This document shows, piece by piece, positions 1-9,412 of a stretch of 64,000 bases of DNA; the first letter of the stretch is position 1; each line of letters starts with the position of its first letter. The position numbers and the translations under genes were made by a program. Under the pieces are notes generated by a model, which was not told the origin of the DNA, did no database searches, and saw only the letters and a program-made list of their open reading frames with translations. Source of the stretch: Streptomyces sp. NK08204 (GTDB taxonomy: Bacteria > Actinomycetota > Actinomycetes > Streptomycetales > Streptomycetaceae); the NCBI RefSeq assembly GCF_020400585.1, contig NZ_JAINVF010000001.1, positions 372,001-436,000 on the forward strand, read 5' to 3'.

Positions 1-48
1 GTCGCCTCCAGGGGCCGTGCCGCGGTCGTCGTCCCGGGCGAGCGGTGA
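1..48 (+). CDS. C-terminal end of an upstream gene (partial)
   Basis: Frame 1 is open from the first base to a TGA at 46-48 and encodes 15 residues ending in AAVVVPGER. The hydrophobic run followed by Pro resembles the last beta strand of universal stress proteins, such as the intact one at 5944, but fifteen residues are too few to assign a family. The frame may also be open by chance. Confidence 0.3.
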   Translation, partial: VASRGRAAVVVPGER

Positions 49-153
49 GCACGGACCCGAGCCGTCCGGCCGTATACGGGGGCCGTTCGACCCAGTGCGG
101 GCGGGCGGGGCGCGGCGGATGGTCGAAGAAGGCCCGGAGGAAGGAGGGTCCGC

Positions 154-1986
154 ATGCGGTGGGAGACCATCCGGAAGGACACCCCGCTTCGAGTCGCCCC
201 GAATCTGCGCGACTACGACCAGGAGTGTGCGGGCTTCGCGTGGACACGGGCCCGGGGCAGGCTGCAGGGGCTGCCCGGGGGGCGGGGCCTGAACATCGCG
301 CACGAGGCGGTGGACCGGCACGCGGCGTCGGACCGTGCGACGAGGGTCGCGCTGCGCTGTGTCGGGCGGGACGACTCCGTCACCTGTGTGACCTACGAGG
401 AGCTGGCCCGTTCGACGGCACGGTTCGCCAACGTGCTCCGCGGCCTCGGCATCGGTCACGGCGACCGGGTGGTGACGCTGCTGGGACGGTGCCCCGAGCT
501 GTACACCGTGGTCCTCGGCACACTGAAGAACGCCAGCGTCCTGTGCCCGCTGTTCTCCGCCTTCGGCCCGGATCCGGTCGCCCAACGCGTGACACTGAGC
601 GACGCGCAGGTCCTGGTCACCACGGCGGATCTGTACCGCCGGAAGGTCGCCGGGCTGCGCAGCAGGCTCGCCTCGGTGCGCCATGTGCTGATCGTCGGTG
701 AGGGTGCGGAGGAACTGCCCGGCACCGTGTCCCTCGCCGCGCTGATGGCCGACGCGGCCGACGGCTTCACCATTCCGCCGACCTCGCCCCACGACATGGC
801 CCTGCTGCACTTCACGAGCGGTACCACGGGCACCCCCAAGGGCGCGGTACATGTGCACGAGGCAGCCGTCGCGCACTACATGACCGCGCTGTACGCCCTC
901 GACCTGCACCCGGAGGACGTGTTCTGGTGCACCGCCGACCCGGGTTGGGTCACCGGCATGTCCTACGGGATCGTGGCACCGCTCATGCACGGCGTGTCGG
1001 TCGTCGTGGACGAGGGCGACTACGACGCCCGCCGCTGGTACCGGATCCTCGCCGAGCAGCGGGTGAACGTCTGGTACACCGCGCCGACCGCCCTGCGCAT
1101 GCTGATGCGGACGACGCCGAGGACCGGGCCGTACGACCTGCCCCGCTCGTTCGACCTGGGCGCGCTGCGGTTCGTCGCGTCGGTCGGCGAACCCCTGAAC
1201 CCGGAGGCCGTGGTGTGGGGGCGGGACGTGCTCGGCCTGCCGGTGCACGACAACTGGTGGCAGACGGAGACCGGCGCCATCATGATCGCCAACTTCGCCG
1301 CCTGCGACATCCGCCCCGGCTCGATGGGGCGTCCGCTGCCCGGCGTGGAGGCGGCGGTGCTGCGGCGCGGCGAGGACGGACGCGCCGAGGTCGCCGACGG
1401 GCAGGTCACCGTGGAGCGGGAGCCGGATGTCGAGGGCGAGCTGGCGCTGCGGCCGGGCTGGCCGTCGATGTTCCGCGGCTATCTGCACGACGAGCCACGC
1501 ACCGCGGCGGCCTTCGCGGACGGCTGGTACCTCACCGGTGACCTGGTGCGGCGCGACGCGGACGGCTGGTACTGGTTCGTCGGGCGCGCCGACGACGTCA
1601 TCAAGTCGGCGGGACACCTCATCGGGCCGTTCGAGGTGGAGAGCGCCCTGATGGAGCATCCGGCGGTCGCCGAGGCGGGGGTCATCGGCCGGCCGGACCC
1701 CGTCGCCGGGAACATCGTCAAGGCGTTCGTCGCGCTGCGGCCGGGATTCGACGCGACCTCCACGACCCGGCAGGACCTGCTGGCCTTCGCCAGGCACCGG
1801 CTGGGCCCGGCCGTCGCGCCCCGCGAGATCGCCTTCGACCAGCACCTGCCGCACACCCGCAGCGGCAAGGTCATGCGTCGCCTGCTGCGGGCCCGGGAAC
1901 TCGGCCTGCCCGAGGGCGACACATCCACCCTGGAGGACACCACCCCGGAGACCTCCTCCCTGGTGAGGACGGAGCGGTCCGTATGA
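154..1986 (+). CDS. Acyl-CoA synthetase, AMP-binding (acetyl-CoA synthetase-like)
   Basis: 610-residue ANL-superfamily adenylate-forming enzyme, expected to convert a carboxylic acid, ATP and CoA to acyl-CoA, AMP and PPi in the cytoplasm. The P-loop-like motif [10 protein letters not shown] is at residues 221-230. The family motifs GWYLTGD and [16 protein letters not shown] follow, and the acyl-adenylation lysine lies in SGKVMRR (K572). Its length is near that of acetyl-CoA synthetases (about 650) and medium-chain ligases (about 550); the [10 protein letters not shown] wording favours the latter or a propionyl/butyryl-type enzyme. The ATG has an AAGGAGG-type ribosome site 8 bases upstream. 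Its stop overlaps the next start (ATGA), so it is the first gene of the 2-oxoacid dehydrogenase operon. The substrate cannot be read from sequence. Confidence 0.9.
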   Translation: MRWETIRKDTPLRVAPNLRDYDQECAGFAWTRARGRLQGLPGGRGLNIAHEAVDRHAASDRATRVALRCVGRDDSVTCVTYEELARSTARFANVLRGLGIGHGDRVVTLLGRCPELYTVVLGTLKNASVLCPLFSAFGPDPVAQRVTLSDAQVLVTTADLYRRKVAGLRSRLASVRHVLIVGEGAEELPGTVSLAALMADAADGFTIPPTSPHDMALLHFTSGTTGTPKGAVHVHEAAVAHYMTALYALDLHPEDVFWCTADPGWVTGMSYGIVAPLMHGVSVVVDEGDYDARRWYRILAEQRVNVWYTAPTALRMLMRTTPRTGPYDLPRSFDLGALRFVASVGEPLNPEAVVWGRDVLGLPVHDNWWQTETGAIMIANFAACDIRPGSMGRPLPGVEAAVLRRGEDGRAEVADGQVTVEREPDVEGELALRPGWPSMFRGYLHDEPRTAAAFADGWYLTGDLVRRDADGWYWFVGRADDVIKSAGHLIGPFEVESALMEHPAVAEAGVIGRPDPVAGNIVKAFVALRPGFDATSTTRQDLLAFARHRLGPAVAPREIAFDQHLPHTRSGKVMRRLLRARELGLPEGDTSTLEDTTPETSSLVRTERSV

Positions 1987-3017
1987 GCACCACCCGCACT
2001 CCGCGCACCCCGCACACCCCGCGCTCCGCCACCCGGCCGACCCGTGAGGCCGCGCACCGTCTGGCCCTGCTGGAGTCGATGCTGCGCGTGCGCCGGTTCG
2101 AGGAACGCTGTGTGGAGCTGTACAGCGCGGCACGCATCCGGGGTTTCATGCACCTGTACATCGGCGAGGAGGCCGTGGCCGTCGGCGTCAACGAGGCGCT
2201 CACGGACGACGACGCGGTCGTGTCGACGTACCGCGAACACGGGCACGCCCTCGCCCGGGGCGTCCCGGCCGACGCGATCATGGCGGAGATGTTCGGCAAG
2301 GTCACCGGCTGCAGCCGGGGCCGGGGCGGCTCGATGCACCTGTTCGACACCGGTCGCCGTTTCTACGGCGGCAACGCGATCGTCGGCGGCGGGCTGCCCC
2401 TCGCGGCCGGCCTCGCCCTCGCCGACCGCATGACCGGCCGCAACCGTGTCACCTGTTGTTTCTTCGGTGACGGCGCGTTCGCCGAGGGCGAGTTCCACGA
2501 GACCGCCAACCTCGCCGCGCTCTGGCAACTGCCCCTGCTGCTGATCTGCGAGAACAACCTGTACGCGATGGGCACGGCCCTGGCCCGGCACCAGGCCCAG
2601 ACCGACCTCGCGCTGCGGGCGGCCGGGTACGGCATGGTCTCCTGGGCCGTCGACGGCATGGACGTCGTCGCTGTCGAGGGCGCCGCCCGGCGGGCGGTCG
2701 AAGGGGTGCGTGGCGGGACCGGACCGCACTTCCTGGAGATGCGCACGTACCGCTTCCGTGCCCACTCCATGTACGACTCCGACCGTTACCGCGACAAGGC
2801 CGAGATCGAGCACTGGAAGGAGCGCGACCCGGTCGAAGGCCTCGCCCGGCGGCTGCGGGAGGAGAAGGAGCTGAACGACAGGGCCCGCACCGCCCTGGAG
2901 GACCGTCTGGCCGCCGAGCTGGACGCCGCCGTCGAAGCCGCCGATCAGGCTCCCGAGGAGCCGGTCGAGGATCTGCTGAAGTACGTCACCAGCCCGGCGG
3001 AGGCGAGCCGGCCATGA
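1983..3017 (+). CDS. pdhA: 2-oxoacid (pyruvate-type) dehydrogenase E1 component, alpha subunit
   Basis: 344-residue thiamine-diphosphate subunit of a heterotetrameric E1, which decarboxylates a 2-oxoacid and passes the acyl group to E2 lipoate. The TPP motif begins with [12 protein letters not shown] (GDG at residues 162-164) and ends with CENN about 28 residues later. The active-site loop [13 protein letters not shown] is typical of the phosphorylation-loop region of E1 alpha. The length matches bacterial PdhA/AcoA (320-370). It overlaps both neighbours by 4 bases (ATGA). Pyruvate is the likeliest substrate by similarity, but acetoin or branched-chain oxoacids are possible. Confidence 0.92.
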   Translation: MSTTRTPRTPHTPRSATRPTREAAHRLALLESMLRVRRFEERCVELYSAARIRGFMHLYIGEEAVAVGVNEALTDDDAVVSTYREHGHALARGVPADAIMAEMFGKVTGCSRGRGGSMHLFDTGRRFYGGNAIVGGGLPLAAGLALADRMTGRNRVTCCFFGDGAFAEGEFHETANLAALWQLPLLLICENNLYAMGTALARHQAQTDLALRAAGYGMVSWAVDGMDVVAVEGAARRAVEGVRGGTGPHFLEMRTYRFRAHSMYDSDRYRDKAEIEHWKERDPVEGLARRLREEKELNDRARTALEDRLAAELDAAVEAADQAPEEPVEDLLKYVTSPAEASRP

Positions 3018-4057
3018 ACACGATCCACGCCCGTGACGCCGGACCCGCAGCAGGGCCCGCCACCGCGTCCGACCGCAAGACGACCTACCGTGAGGCGATG
3101 CGCGAGGCGATGCGCGAGGCACTGCGCACCGACGAGCGGGTGTTTCTGATGGGCGAGGACGTGGGCCGGTACGGCGGCTGCTTCGGTGTCAGCCTGGGCC
3201 TGCTGGAGGAGTTCGGGCCGGAGCGGGTCCGCGACGCCCCGCTGTCGGAGTCCGCGTTCGTCGGTGCCGGGATCGGCGCCGCGCTGGCGGGCATGCGGCC
3301 GATCGTCGAGATCATGACCGTCAACTTCAGCCTGCTGGCCATGGACCAGATCCTCAACAACGCGGCGACCCTGCTGCACATGTCGGGCGGTCAGCTGCCG
3401 GTGCCGGTCGTGATCCGGATGACCACGGGTGCGGGCCGGCAGCTGGCGGCCCAGCACTCGCACAGCCTGGAGTGCTGGTACGCGCACATCCCCGGCCTGC
3501 GGGTGCTGGCCCCGGCGACCCTCACCGACGCCCGGTACATGCTGGCCCCCGCGCTCGCCGACCCCGACCCCGTACTGATCTTCGAGCACGGCAGCCTGTA
3601 CAACGTCTCGGGGGACCTGCCCGCCGACGCGGGGCCGGTCGACATCGACCACGCCAGTGTCCGGCGTCCCGGCACGGACGTCTCCCTGATCACCTACGGC
3701 GGCTCGCTGCCCAAGGCGCTGGCCGCCGCCGACGACCTCGCGAACGGGGGCATCAGCGCCGAGGTCGTCGACCTGCGCACCCTGCGCCCGCTGGACGACG
3801 CCGTCATCGGCGGCTCGGTCGCGCGCACCCACCGTGCCGTCGTCGTCGACGAGGGCTGGCGCACCGGCAGCCTTGCCGCGGAGGTCTCCGCCCGTCTCAC
3901 CGAACAGCACTTCTACGACCTCGACGCGCCCGTCGAGCGGGTGTGCAGCGCCGAGGTGCCCATGCCGTACGCGCGCAGGCTGGAGGAGTCCGCGCTGCCC
4001 CAGGTCGACGGGATCGTCGCAGCCGCGCGCCGTGCGGTCGGCGGAGGGCCGGGCTGA
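3014..4057 (+). CDS. 2-oxoacid dehydrogenase E1 component, beta subunit
   Basis: 347-residue partner of the preceding alpha subunit. It has the transketolase pyrimidine-binding fold, with the opening [30 protein letters not shown], and the conserved [18 protein letters not shown]. The C-terminal transketolase domain includes DVSLITYGG and [10 protein letters not shown], family landmarks of PdhB/BkdB/AcoB. The length is close to the usual 325-350. It is translationally coupled to the alpha gene by a 4-base overlap and is followed after one base by the E2 start, so the complex should be made in near-stoichiometric amounts. Confidence 0.92.
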   Translation: MNTIHARDAGPAAGPATASDRKTTYREAMREAMREALRTDERVFLMGEDVGRYGGCFGVSLGLLEEFGPERVRDAPLSESAFVGAGIGAALAGMRPIVEIMTVNFSLLAMDQILNNAATLLHMSGGQLPVPVVIRMTTGAGRQLAAQHSHSLECWYAHIPGLRVLAPATLTDARYMLAPALADPDPVLIFEHGSLYNVSGDLPADAGPVDIDHASVRRPGTDVSLITYGGSLPKALAAADDLANGGISAEVVDLRTLRPLDDAVIGGSVARTHRAVVVDEGWRTGSLAAEVSARLTEQHFYDLDAPVERVCSAEVPMPYARRLEESALPQVDGIVAAARRAVGGGPG

Positions 4058-4058
4058 G

Positions 4059-5534
4059 ATGGCCGCGTTCACCATGCCCTCCCTCGGCGCGGACATGGAC
4101 GCGGGGGTGCTTCAGGAGTGGCTCGTGAGCCCCGGTGACCGGGTGCGCAGGGGCGACGTCGTGGCGGTCGTGGAGACCGGCAAGGCGGCCGTCGAGGTCG
4201 AGTGCTTCCAGTCCGGGACGGTGGGGCAGTTGCTCGTCCCGCCGGGCACCCGGGTGCCGGTGGGGACACCGCTCGCGACGATCGAGGAGAAGAGCGAAGG
4301 AGAGGGCCTGGGAGGCGAGGAAGGCGAGGAAGGCGAGGCAAGCGAGGGCAAGGATGAGGGCGAGCCCGAAGGAAAGGCCGGGAGTCAGAGCGCTCCCCCA
4401 CCGACGACAGAACGCCGGGAACCCCGGCGGAAGCCGGTCCTCGAGCCCGAGCCCGTCCGGGAAGCCGAGCCGGTCCAGGCGCCCGAGCCCCTCCAGGAAC
4501 CCGAGCCCCTCGAGGAACCCGAGCCCCTCGAGGAGCCGGTGCACCCGGAACCCGTCGGGGCCGGACCGCTCGTGCGGCGCCTGGCGGCGGATCGGGGCGT
4601 CGACCTGACGGCCCTGCACGGCACCGGTCCCGGAGGGCGGATCACCCGTGCCGATGTGGAGCATGCTCCGCCGCCGCACGGGGCCAGGGTGCGGGCCACC
4701 CCGTACGCACGGCGGCTCGCCCATGACCTGGGCATCGACCTGACGGCCGTACGGGGCACCGGTGACCGCGGAGCCGTACGGGCGGCGGACGTGCACCTGG
4801 CCGTGCGCGCACGCGCGGGGGAACGGGAAGCCGAGCCGCCGGCTCAGGACCTGCGGGGCCGCGAGCAGCGGACGGACACCATGCGCCGTACCATCGCCGA
4901 CCTCATGAGCCGCTCCAAGCGGGAGATCCCGCACTATTACCTGTCCACCACGATCGACCTCTCGGCGGCCGAGGACTGGCTGCGCCGGATCAACCACGCC
5001 CGGCAGCCCGCCGACCGCCTCGTCCCCGCGGCGCTGCTGCTGAAGGCCGCTGCGACGGCGGCACGCGAGGTGGCCGGCCTCAACGGCTACTGGCAGGACG
5101 GCGGATTCGTCCCCGGTGCCGAGGTCAACCTGGGTGTCGCGGTGTCGCTGCGGCAGGGCGGGCTGCTGGCGCCGGTCATCCGCCGCGCCGACACCCTGCC
5201 ACCGGACGCCCTCATGACCACCCTCAGGGATGTGGTCCAGCGCGCCCGCCGGGGACGGCTGCGCGGCAGCGAGACGACCGGCGCCACCCTGACCGTCACC
5301 AACCTGGGCGACCAGGGTGTGGAAAGCGTGTTCGGGGTCATCCATCCGCCCCAGGTGGCCCTGGTCGGCTTCGGCGCCGTCGTCGAGCGGCCGTGGGCCG
5401 CGGACGGCATGCTGGGCGTACGTCCGGTGGTGACGGCGACGCTGTCCGCCGACCACCGCGCCACGGACGGTGCCGTAGGGGCGCGCTACCTCACGGCCGT
5501 CGACCGGCTGCTGCAGAAACCCGAGGAGTTGTGA
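4059..5534 (+). CDS. Dihydrolipoamide acyltransferase E2 with two peripheral-subunit-binding domains
   Basis: 491-residue E2 core subunit. The frame is open further upstream, but the domain begins at the ATG at 4059 (MAAFTMPSLG), one base after the E1 beta stop. Order: an N-terminal lipoyl domain with the lipoylated lysine in VETGKAAVEV (K42); an acidic Glu/Pro-rich linker at about residues 75-168; a first peripheral-subunit-binding domain at about 170-205; a second at about 212-248 (TPYARRLAHDLGIDL); and the C-terminal acyltransferase domain with DHRATDG (H466, D470), the CoA-dependent transfer site. Two tandem binding domains are unusual, since most E2s carry one. No E3 (lipoamide dehydrogenase) gene is in the operon. 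Confidence 0.92.
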   Translation: MAAFTMPSLGADMDAGVLQEWLVSPGDRVRRGDVVAVVETGKAAVEVECFQSGTVGQLLVPPGTRVPVGTPLATIEEKSEGEGLGGEEGEEGEASEGKDEGEPEGKAGSQSAPPPTTERREPRRKPVLEPEPVREAEPVQAPEPLQEPEPLEEPEPLEEPVHPEPVGAGPLVRRLAADRGVDLTALHGTGPGGRITRADVEHAPPPHGARVRATPYARRLAHDLGIDLTAVRGTGDRGAVRAADVHLAVRARAGEREAEPPAQDLRGREQRTDTMRRTIADLMSRSKREIPHYYLSTTIDLSAAEDWLRRINHARQPADRLVPAALLLKAAATAAREVAGLNGYWQDGGFVPGAEVNLGVAVSLRQGGLLAPVIRRADTLPPDALMTTLRDVVQRARRGRLRGSETTGATLTVTNLGDQGVESVFGVIHPPQVALVGFGAVVERPWAADGMLGVRPVVTATLSADHRATDGAVGARYLTAVDRLLQKPEEL

Positions 5535-5539
5535 GCCGG

Positions 5540-5815
5540 ATGAAGCCCCTGGACGACGCGGAGGCCATGGACGTGGTCAAGGAGTCGATCACCCGGATCA
5601 TCCCCGACGCGGACCTCGCTTCGGTCGGACCGGACGACAGGATCCGTGACGTGCTGGAACTGGACTCGCTGGATTTCCTCACCCTGGTGGAGCTGCTGTC
5701 CGAACGCACGGGGATCCGTATCGACGAGGAGGACTACCCGGAGCTGACGACGCTGTCCGGTGCCACGCGGTTCCTGGTGGAGAGGTCGCGGGACCGCTCG
5801 GACCCGGCGAAGTGA
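5540..5815 (+). CDS. Acyl carrier protein
   Basis: 91-residue discrete acyl carrier protein. The 4'-phosphopantetheine attachment serine is in ELDSLDFL (S43, DSL motif), followed by the acidic helix II and III pattern of ACPs. I chose ATG 5540; GTG 5531 is in frame and overlaps the E2 stop (GTGA), so translation coupled from 5531 is possible. It is the last gene of the operon. A carrier protein beside a 2-oxoacid dehydrogenase suggests that acyl units made by the complex or the ligase are loaded onto ACP, perhaps as starter units; that link is inference. It is not the housekeeping fatty-acid ACP, which normally sits with fabD/H/F. Confidence 0.88.
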   Translation: MKPLDDAEAMDVVKESITRIIPDADLASVGPDDRIRDVLELDSLDFLTLVELLSERTGIRIDEEDYPELTTLSGATRFLVERSRDRSDPAK

Positions 5816-5943
5816 CTCCCCCGGAGCAGGTGGGGCGGACACCCACGTCGCGTGGCGGCGGCCGACGCCCCGTAAGAAGCTGGACCTGACGGCGGGCGAG
5901 TCGGATCGGGTGGGGATTGCCGGTACGAGAGGAGACAGGGGCG

Positions 5944-6762
5944 GTGACGATTCCCCTGGTGGTCGGCGTCGACGGATCGGAAGCGAGCCTGGAGGCGGTC
6001 GACTGGGCCGCCGACGAGGCGGTCCGGCACGGGGTGGCGCTGCACCTCCTGCACGCGGCGGGCGGCGACCGCGAGAGCTCCGCCGTGATCAGCGCCGCCT
6101 CCGCACGCGCCGCCAGGGGCGCTCCCTCGGTGCGGCTGTCGAGCGAGGTGGTCCACGAGGACGCGGCCTCCGCCCTCGTCGACAAGGGGCGCAACGCCTT
6201 CGCGCTGGTCCTCGGGTCCCGAGGGCTCGGAGACCTCACCGAGATGCTCCTGGGCTCGGTCAGCCTCGCGGTGGCGGCACGGGCCGACTGCCCGGTCGTC
6301 GTGGTCCGCGGCGCGCCCGAGCACCGGGCTGCCCGGTACGGGACGGTCATCGTCGGTGTCGAGGACGAGAAGAGCAGCGGCACGGCCCTGCGGTTCGCGT
6401 TCCGCGAGGCCCAGGCGCGGCGGTGCCGTCTGGTGGCGGTGCACGCCTGGATCGCACCGTTCGGTGCCTGCACGACCCCGCAGGCCCCGTCATGGCCCCT
6501 GGAGGCCCACAAGCGCCCGCCGGCGCAGGTCCTCGACGACGCCCTGCGCGGCCTGCCGGAGCGGTACCGCGACACCACGGTGCAGCGGAGCCTGATCGAG
6601 GCGCCGGCACGCCGGGCACTGCTCGAGGCCGCGTCGGAGGCGGATCTTCTGGTGGTCGGCGCCCCACCCCGTCTGGTGCGTCAGGGGCTGCAGCTCGGCC
6701 TGATCAGTCACGCGCTGCTGCATCACGCGCCGTGCCCCATCGCGGTCGTGCCCCAGGTGTGA
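5944..6762 (+). CDS. Universal stress protein, two UspA domains
   Basis: 272-residue tandem UspA protein. Domain 1 starts VTIPLVVGVDGSEAS and ends with the ATP-binding pattern GSRGLGDLTEMLLGS...DCPVVVVR. Domain 2 runs from about residue 137 (GTVIVGVED) to GAPPRLVRQGLQLGL...APCPIAVVPQV. Domain 1 keeps the G-x2-G-x9-G-S nucleotide motif; domain 2 is looser. The GTG start has AGGAGA 9 bases upstream. Family members bind ATP and act in dormancy, hypoxia and stress responses, and they often cluster with CBS and flavin-binding proteins, as here. Confidence 0.92.
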   Translation: MTIPLVVGVDGSEASLEAVDWAADEAVRHGVALHLLHAAGGDRESSAVISAASARAARGAPSVRLSSEVVHEDAASALVDKGRNAFALVLGSRGLGDLTEMLLGSVSLAVAARADCPVVVVRGAPEHRAARYGTVIVGVEDEKSSGTALRFAFREAQARRCRLVAVHAWIAPFGACTTPQAPSWPLEAHKRPPAQVLDDALRGLPERYRDTTVQRSLIEAPARRALLEAASEADLLVVGAPPRLVRQGLQLGLISHALLHHAPCPIAVVPQV

Positions 6763-7114
6763 CCGCGGACCTGGGGTGACCGCCGCCCGCGCGAGGTGCG
6801 GGCGAGTGGGACACGGCCGTCGACACCGCGGCACAGGTGCTCCGGCACAGGGACGCGGCTCCGCAGGGCCACGCTGCCGCCCGGGCTGGACCGGACCGCA
6901 CACCCCGACCGTCGTCTCGCGACGGGTCGAGCCGCACGGGTTCCCCGCGGCAGGCACAGCCTTCGGCGCCGGCCCGCTCCGGGATTCCAGGCGCGGCACG
7001 CGGTCCCCTGCCGGGGGTGGCCGGCCCCGCGGACACGGGTCGCTCGCACCGTGCGGCGGTCCGTCCCGCGTGGCAGGTTGGATACAGCACCAGTCTGCGG
7101 AGAGGGCGGCGATC
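6763..7114 (+). other. Gene-free stretch of 352 bp
   Basis: Both strands have chance open frames, as expected at this GC content, but none has a recognisable protein or a convincing ribosome site. The last 40 bases carry the promoter and ribosome-site region (GAGAGGGCGG) of the gene at 7115. I see no repeat or strong hairpin. Confidence 0.5.
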
Positions 7115-8035
7115 ATGCGAGCTCACCTCGGCGACCGACTCGTCATCGAGAGTCCGGCGACCGGCGCCGGCCGGCGCGACGGCGAGATCGTCGGGCTCCA
7201 CCACGCGGACGGCACGCCTCCCTACGACGTGCGCTGGTCGGACACGGACGAAGTGACGCTCGTGTTCCCCGGTCCGGACGCGCACATCCATCATCTCGAG
7301 CACGGCCGGCCCGCGACCTCACCCGGGCCGACGCCGCGGGCCGGTGCGGCGGGGGCCCGGCCCGCTGCGGCCCCGGCGGCCGGGACGACCGGGCCCGGGG
7401 ACGTCGGCCGGCGCGTGGGCGTCGCACGCCGGAGACAGGGACTCAGCCGGGAGGAGACCGCCCGCCGGGCCCGGATGTCGCCCGACTACCTGGCGTACCT
7501 GGAGGAACGGCCCGCCGACCCGACTCTGGCGACGCTCGTCAGGCTGGCCGACGCGCTGGGCACCACGGTCACCGCCCTGCGCGGCTCGGGCGTGGATCTG
7601 CCGCCCGGTCAGGGCCAGGCGCTGCTGCACCCCCGGCTGGAGGATCTCAGCCCGCAGGAGTGCCGCACCCTGCTCTCGACTCACGGCGTCGGGCGCATCG
7701 CGGTGTCGGCGTCCGACGGCCGCCCGGCGGTCGTCCCTGTCAACTACGAGATCGTCGACGACGCCATCGTCTTCCGGACCTCGCCCGACTCCGTGGCCGC
7801 GGCGGCTGCGGAGACCGAGGTCGCCTTCGAGGTCGACCACGTGGACGACGCGCTGAGCCGGGGCTGGAGCGTGCTCGCCGTCGGCCGTGCGAGCGTCGTG
7901 ACGAATCCCGACGCCGTGCGCAGGCTCGTCCAGCACGTCCACACGATGCCGTGGGCGGGCGGTGAACGCGACATGTGGGTGTCGATCCGGCCCACGAGCC
8001 TGACGGGCCGGCGCATCACTCCGGTGGACCAGTAG
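7115..8035 (+). CDS. DUF1918 - XRE HTH - pyridoxamine-phosphate-oxidase-like protein
   Basis: 306 residues with three parts. Residues 1-65 are a DUF1918 domain (MRAHLGDRLVIESPATGAG; ends in VFPGPDAHIH), an SH3-like fold of unknown role. Residues about 90-150 are an XRE-type helix-turn-helix (RRQGLSREETARRARMSPDY). Residues about 165-300 are a split-barrel flavin/F420-binding domain of the pyridoxamine 5'-phosphate oxidase superfamily (GVGRIAVSASDGRPAVVPVN). The ATG at 7115 is the DUF1918 start; the frame is open further upstream without homology. The 3' end overlaps the convergent CBS gene by 20 bases. A redox- or flavin-sensing regulator is plausible but inferred. Confidence 0.88.
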   Translation: MRAHLGDRLVIESPATGAGRRDGEIVGLHHADGTPPYDVRWSDTDEVTLVFPGPDAHIHHLEHGRPATSPGPTPRAGAAGARPAAAPAAGTTGPGDVGRRVGVARRRQGLSREETARRARMSPDYLAYLEERPADPTLATLVRLADALGTTVTALRGSGVDLPPGQGQALLHPRLEDLSPQECRTLLSTHGVGRIAVSASDGRPAVVPVNYEIVDDAIVFRTSPDSVAAAAAETEVAFEVDHVDDALSRGWSVLAVGRASVVTNPDAVRRLVQHVHTMPWAGGERDMWVSIRPTSLTGRRITPVDQ

Positions 8036-8648
8036 GCCTGCCGTGGCCGCCCTGGGCGGCCTCCTCGCCGCTGAGCCGGGACTCGACGCCCACCACGCCC
8101 TCCACGGCGCGGACGAGGCGCTCGGCGACCCAGATCAGCGAGGGGTCGTGGACCTGTCCGCGCAGCGTGACGATCCCGTCCCGCACGTAGACGTGGATGG
8201 CGTGGGCGAGCGTGGGGAACAGGTAGGACACCACGGTGCGGCGGACTTCCTCCTCGATGTCCTCGTCCGGCCGCAGGAAGACCTTCAGCAGGTCGCGCCG
8301 GCTGACGATGCCCCGCAGCCGTTCCGCGTCGTCGACCACGGGCAGCCGTTTCACGTGCCGTAGGGCCATGAGCCGGGCCGCCTGGGCCAGGGTGACGTCG
8401 GGGCGGACCGTGACAGCGGGCGCGGTCATGAGTTCCCCTGCGGTCAGTGCCTCCGCCCCGGCCAGCAGGTCGGCCTCGGAGACCACCCCGAGGACCCGCC
8501 CCCGACCGTCCACGACCGGAACGGCACTGACCCGTCGTTCCCTCATGGCCCGCACGATCGCCTTGAGCGGCACGTCGCGCCCGACGGTGACCACGGGCCG
8601 GGTCATCACGTCGCTCACGATGTGCGCGGCGGCGTCAGGCATGGGCAT
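8016..8648 (-). CDS. CBS-pair and BON domain protein
   Basis: 210 residues. Two CBS domains (about 10-65 and 70-130) include VSDVMTRPVVTVGRDV and GELMTAPAVTVRPDV, each followed by the usual VPVVD / LPVVDD strand. A C-terminal BON domain (about 140-200: HVYVRDGIVTLRGQV) follows. CBS pairs bind adenosyl ligands; BON domains are associated with membranes or phospholipids. This architecture is common beside universal stress proteins in Streptomyces stress islands. It is convergent with, and overlaps, the gene at 7115. Confidence 0.9.
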   Translation of the reverse strand: MPMPDAAAHIVSDVMTRPVVTVGRDVPLKAIVRAMRERRVSAVPVVDGRGRVLGVVSEADLLAGAEALTAGELMTAPAVTVRPDVTLAQAARLMALRHVKRLPVVDDAERLRGIVSRRDLLKVFLRPDEDIEEEVRRTVVSYLFPTLAHAIHVYVRDGIVTLRGQVHDPSLIWVAERLVRAVEGVVGVESRLSGEEAAQGGHGRPTGPPE

Positions 8649-8776
8649 GCCTCCAGCATCACCGCGACCCGGCCGGTGTGTCGCGGCGGCACCCGGACGG
8701 TGCGACGGTATTCACAGAGGAGACCCCCGGTGCACCGGGATCTCCGGCAGCCGGGTGGAAAGGCGGTGTGGCGGCG

Positions 8777-9345
8777 ATGGGACTCCCGCTGGTGGGGGGC
8801 GTCGACGGACCGGACTCCGGCCTGCCCGACGGTCGACCGGGCGGTGGAGGAGGCGTGCACCACGGGCGTGCATCACGGGCGTGCGCCGCGCCTGGTCCGC
8901 GCCTGCCCGCCGACGCGGTCAAAGCGGCACGAGGGAGCCAGCCGCCTTTCAGGGTGCCGGGCCGGGCGCCGCCCCACGGTGCCGTGTCCGCCTCGCTGCG
9001 GGCGGGCTCCCAGGCGTTCGTGCCCGCGGGGACCCGTGGATGCGGGGAGGCGGCGGGACTGCTGCGCGGGCCGGCCGGCCTCGCGCTCGCGGCTCGTGCC
9101 GGCTGCCCGGTCCTCGTCCGCGAGGCCAGCACGCCGGGCGAGGCCGCGCTGGAACAGCCCCGGGGCACCGTCCGTCGTCGGCCGGCCGGAGGCCCCGCCA
9201 CCGGGCGGCGCTGACCGCATCGGCCGAGCGTGTGTGATGGTGGTCGGCGCGCAGCGTCGGCGCGCGCACTTCGGGTCTGCAGCTGCGCAGGGCCGCCCCG
9301 CGCCCTGCTGCACCGTGCGCGGTGCCCTGCCGCCGTCGTCCCCCG
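8777..9345 (+). pseudogene. Decayed universal stress protein gene
   Basis: Fragments of a UspA protein appear in order but in different frames. MGLPLVGGVDGPDSGL starts at 8777; VDRAVEEA is one frame over near 8830. AGLALAARAGCPVLVRE (end of domain 1) lies near 9065-9125. MVVGAQRRRAHFG is near 9237-9275, and LLHRARCPAAVVPRP, in yet another frame, is near 9309-9350. These match the successive landmarks of the intact protein at 5944. At least two frameshifts and the loss of most of domain 2 mean no functional product. No single open frame across this interval gives a recognisable protein. Confidence 0.65.
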
Positions 9346-9412
9346 GCCGGTCGGAGGCCTGCCGGGCGGCCTCGGGCCGTCACGGCCTGTGCAGGAGAGG
9401 GAAGGGCGGCGG

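Noticed and set aside
1479..3122. Antisense open frame opposite the E1 alpha gene
   Set aside because: No recognisable domain; the plus-strand genes are certain.
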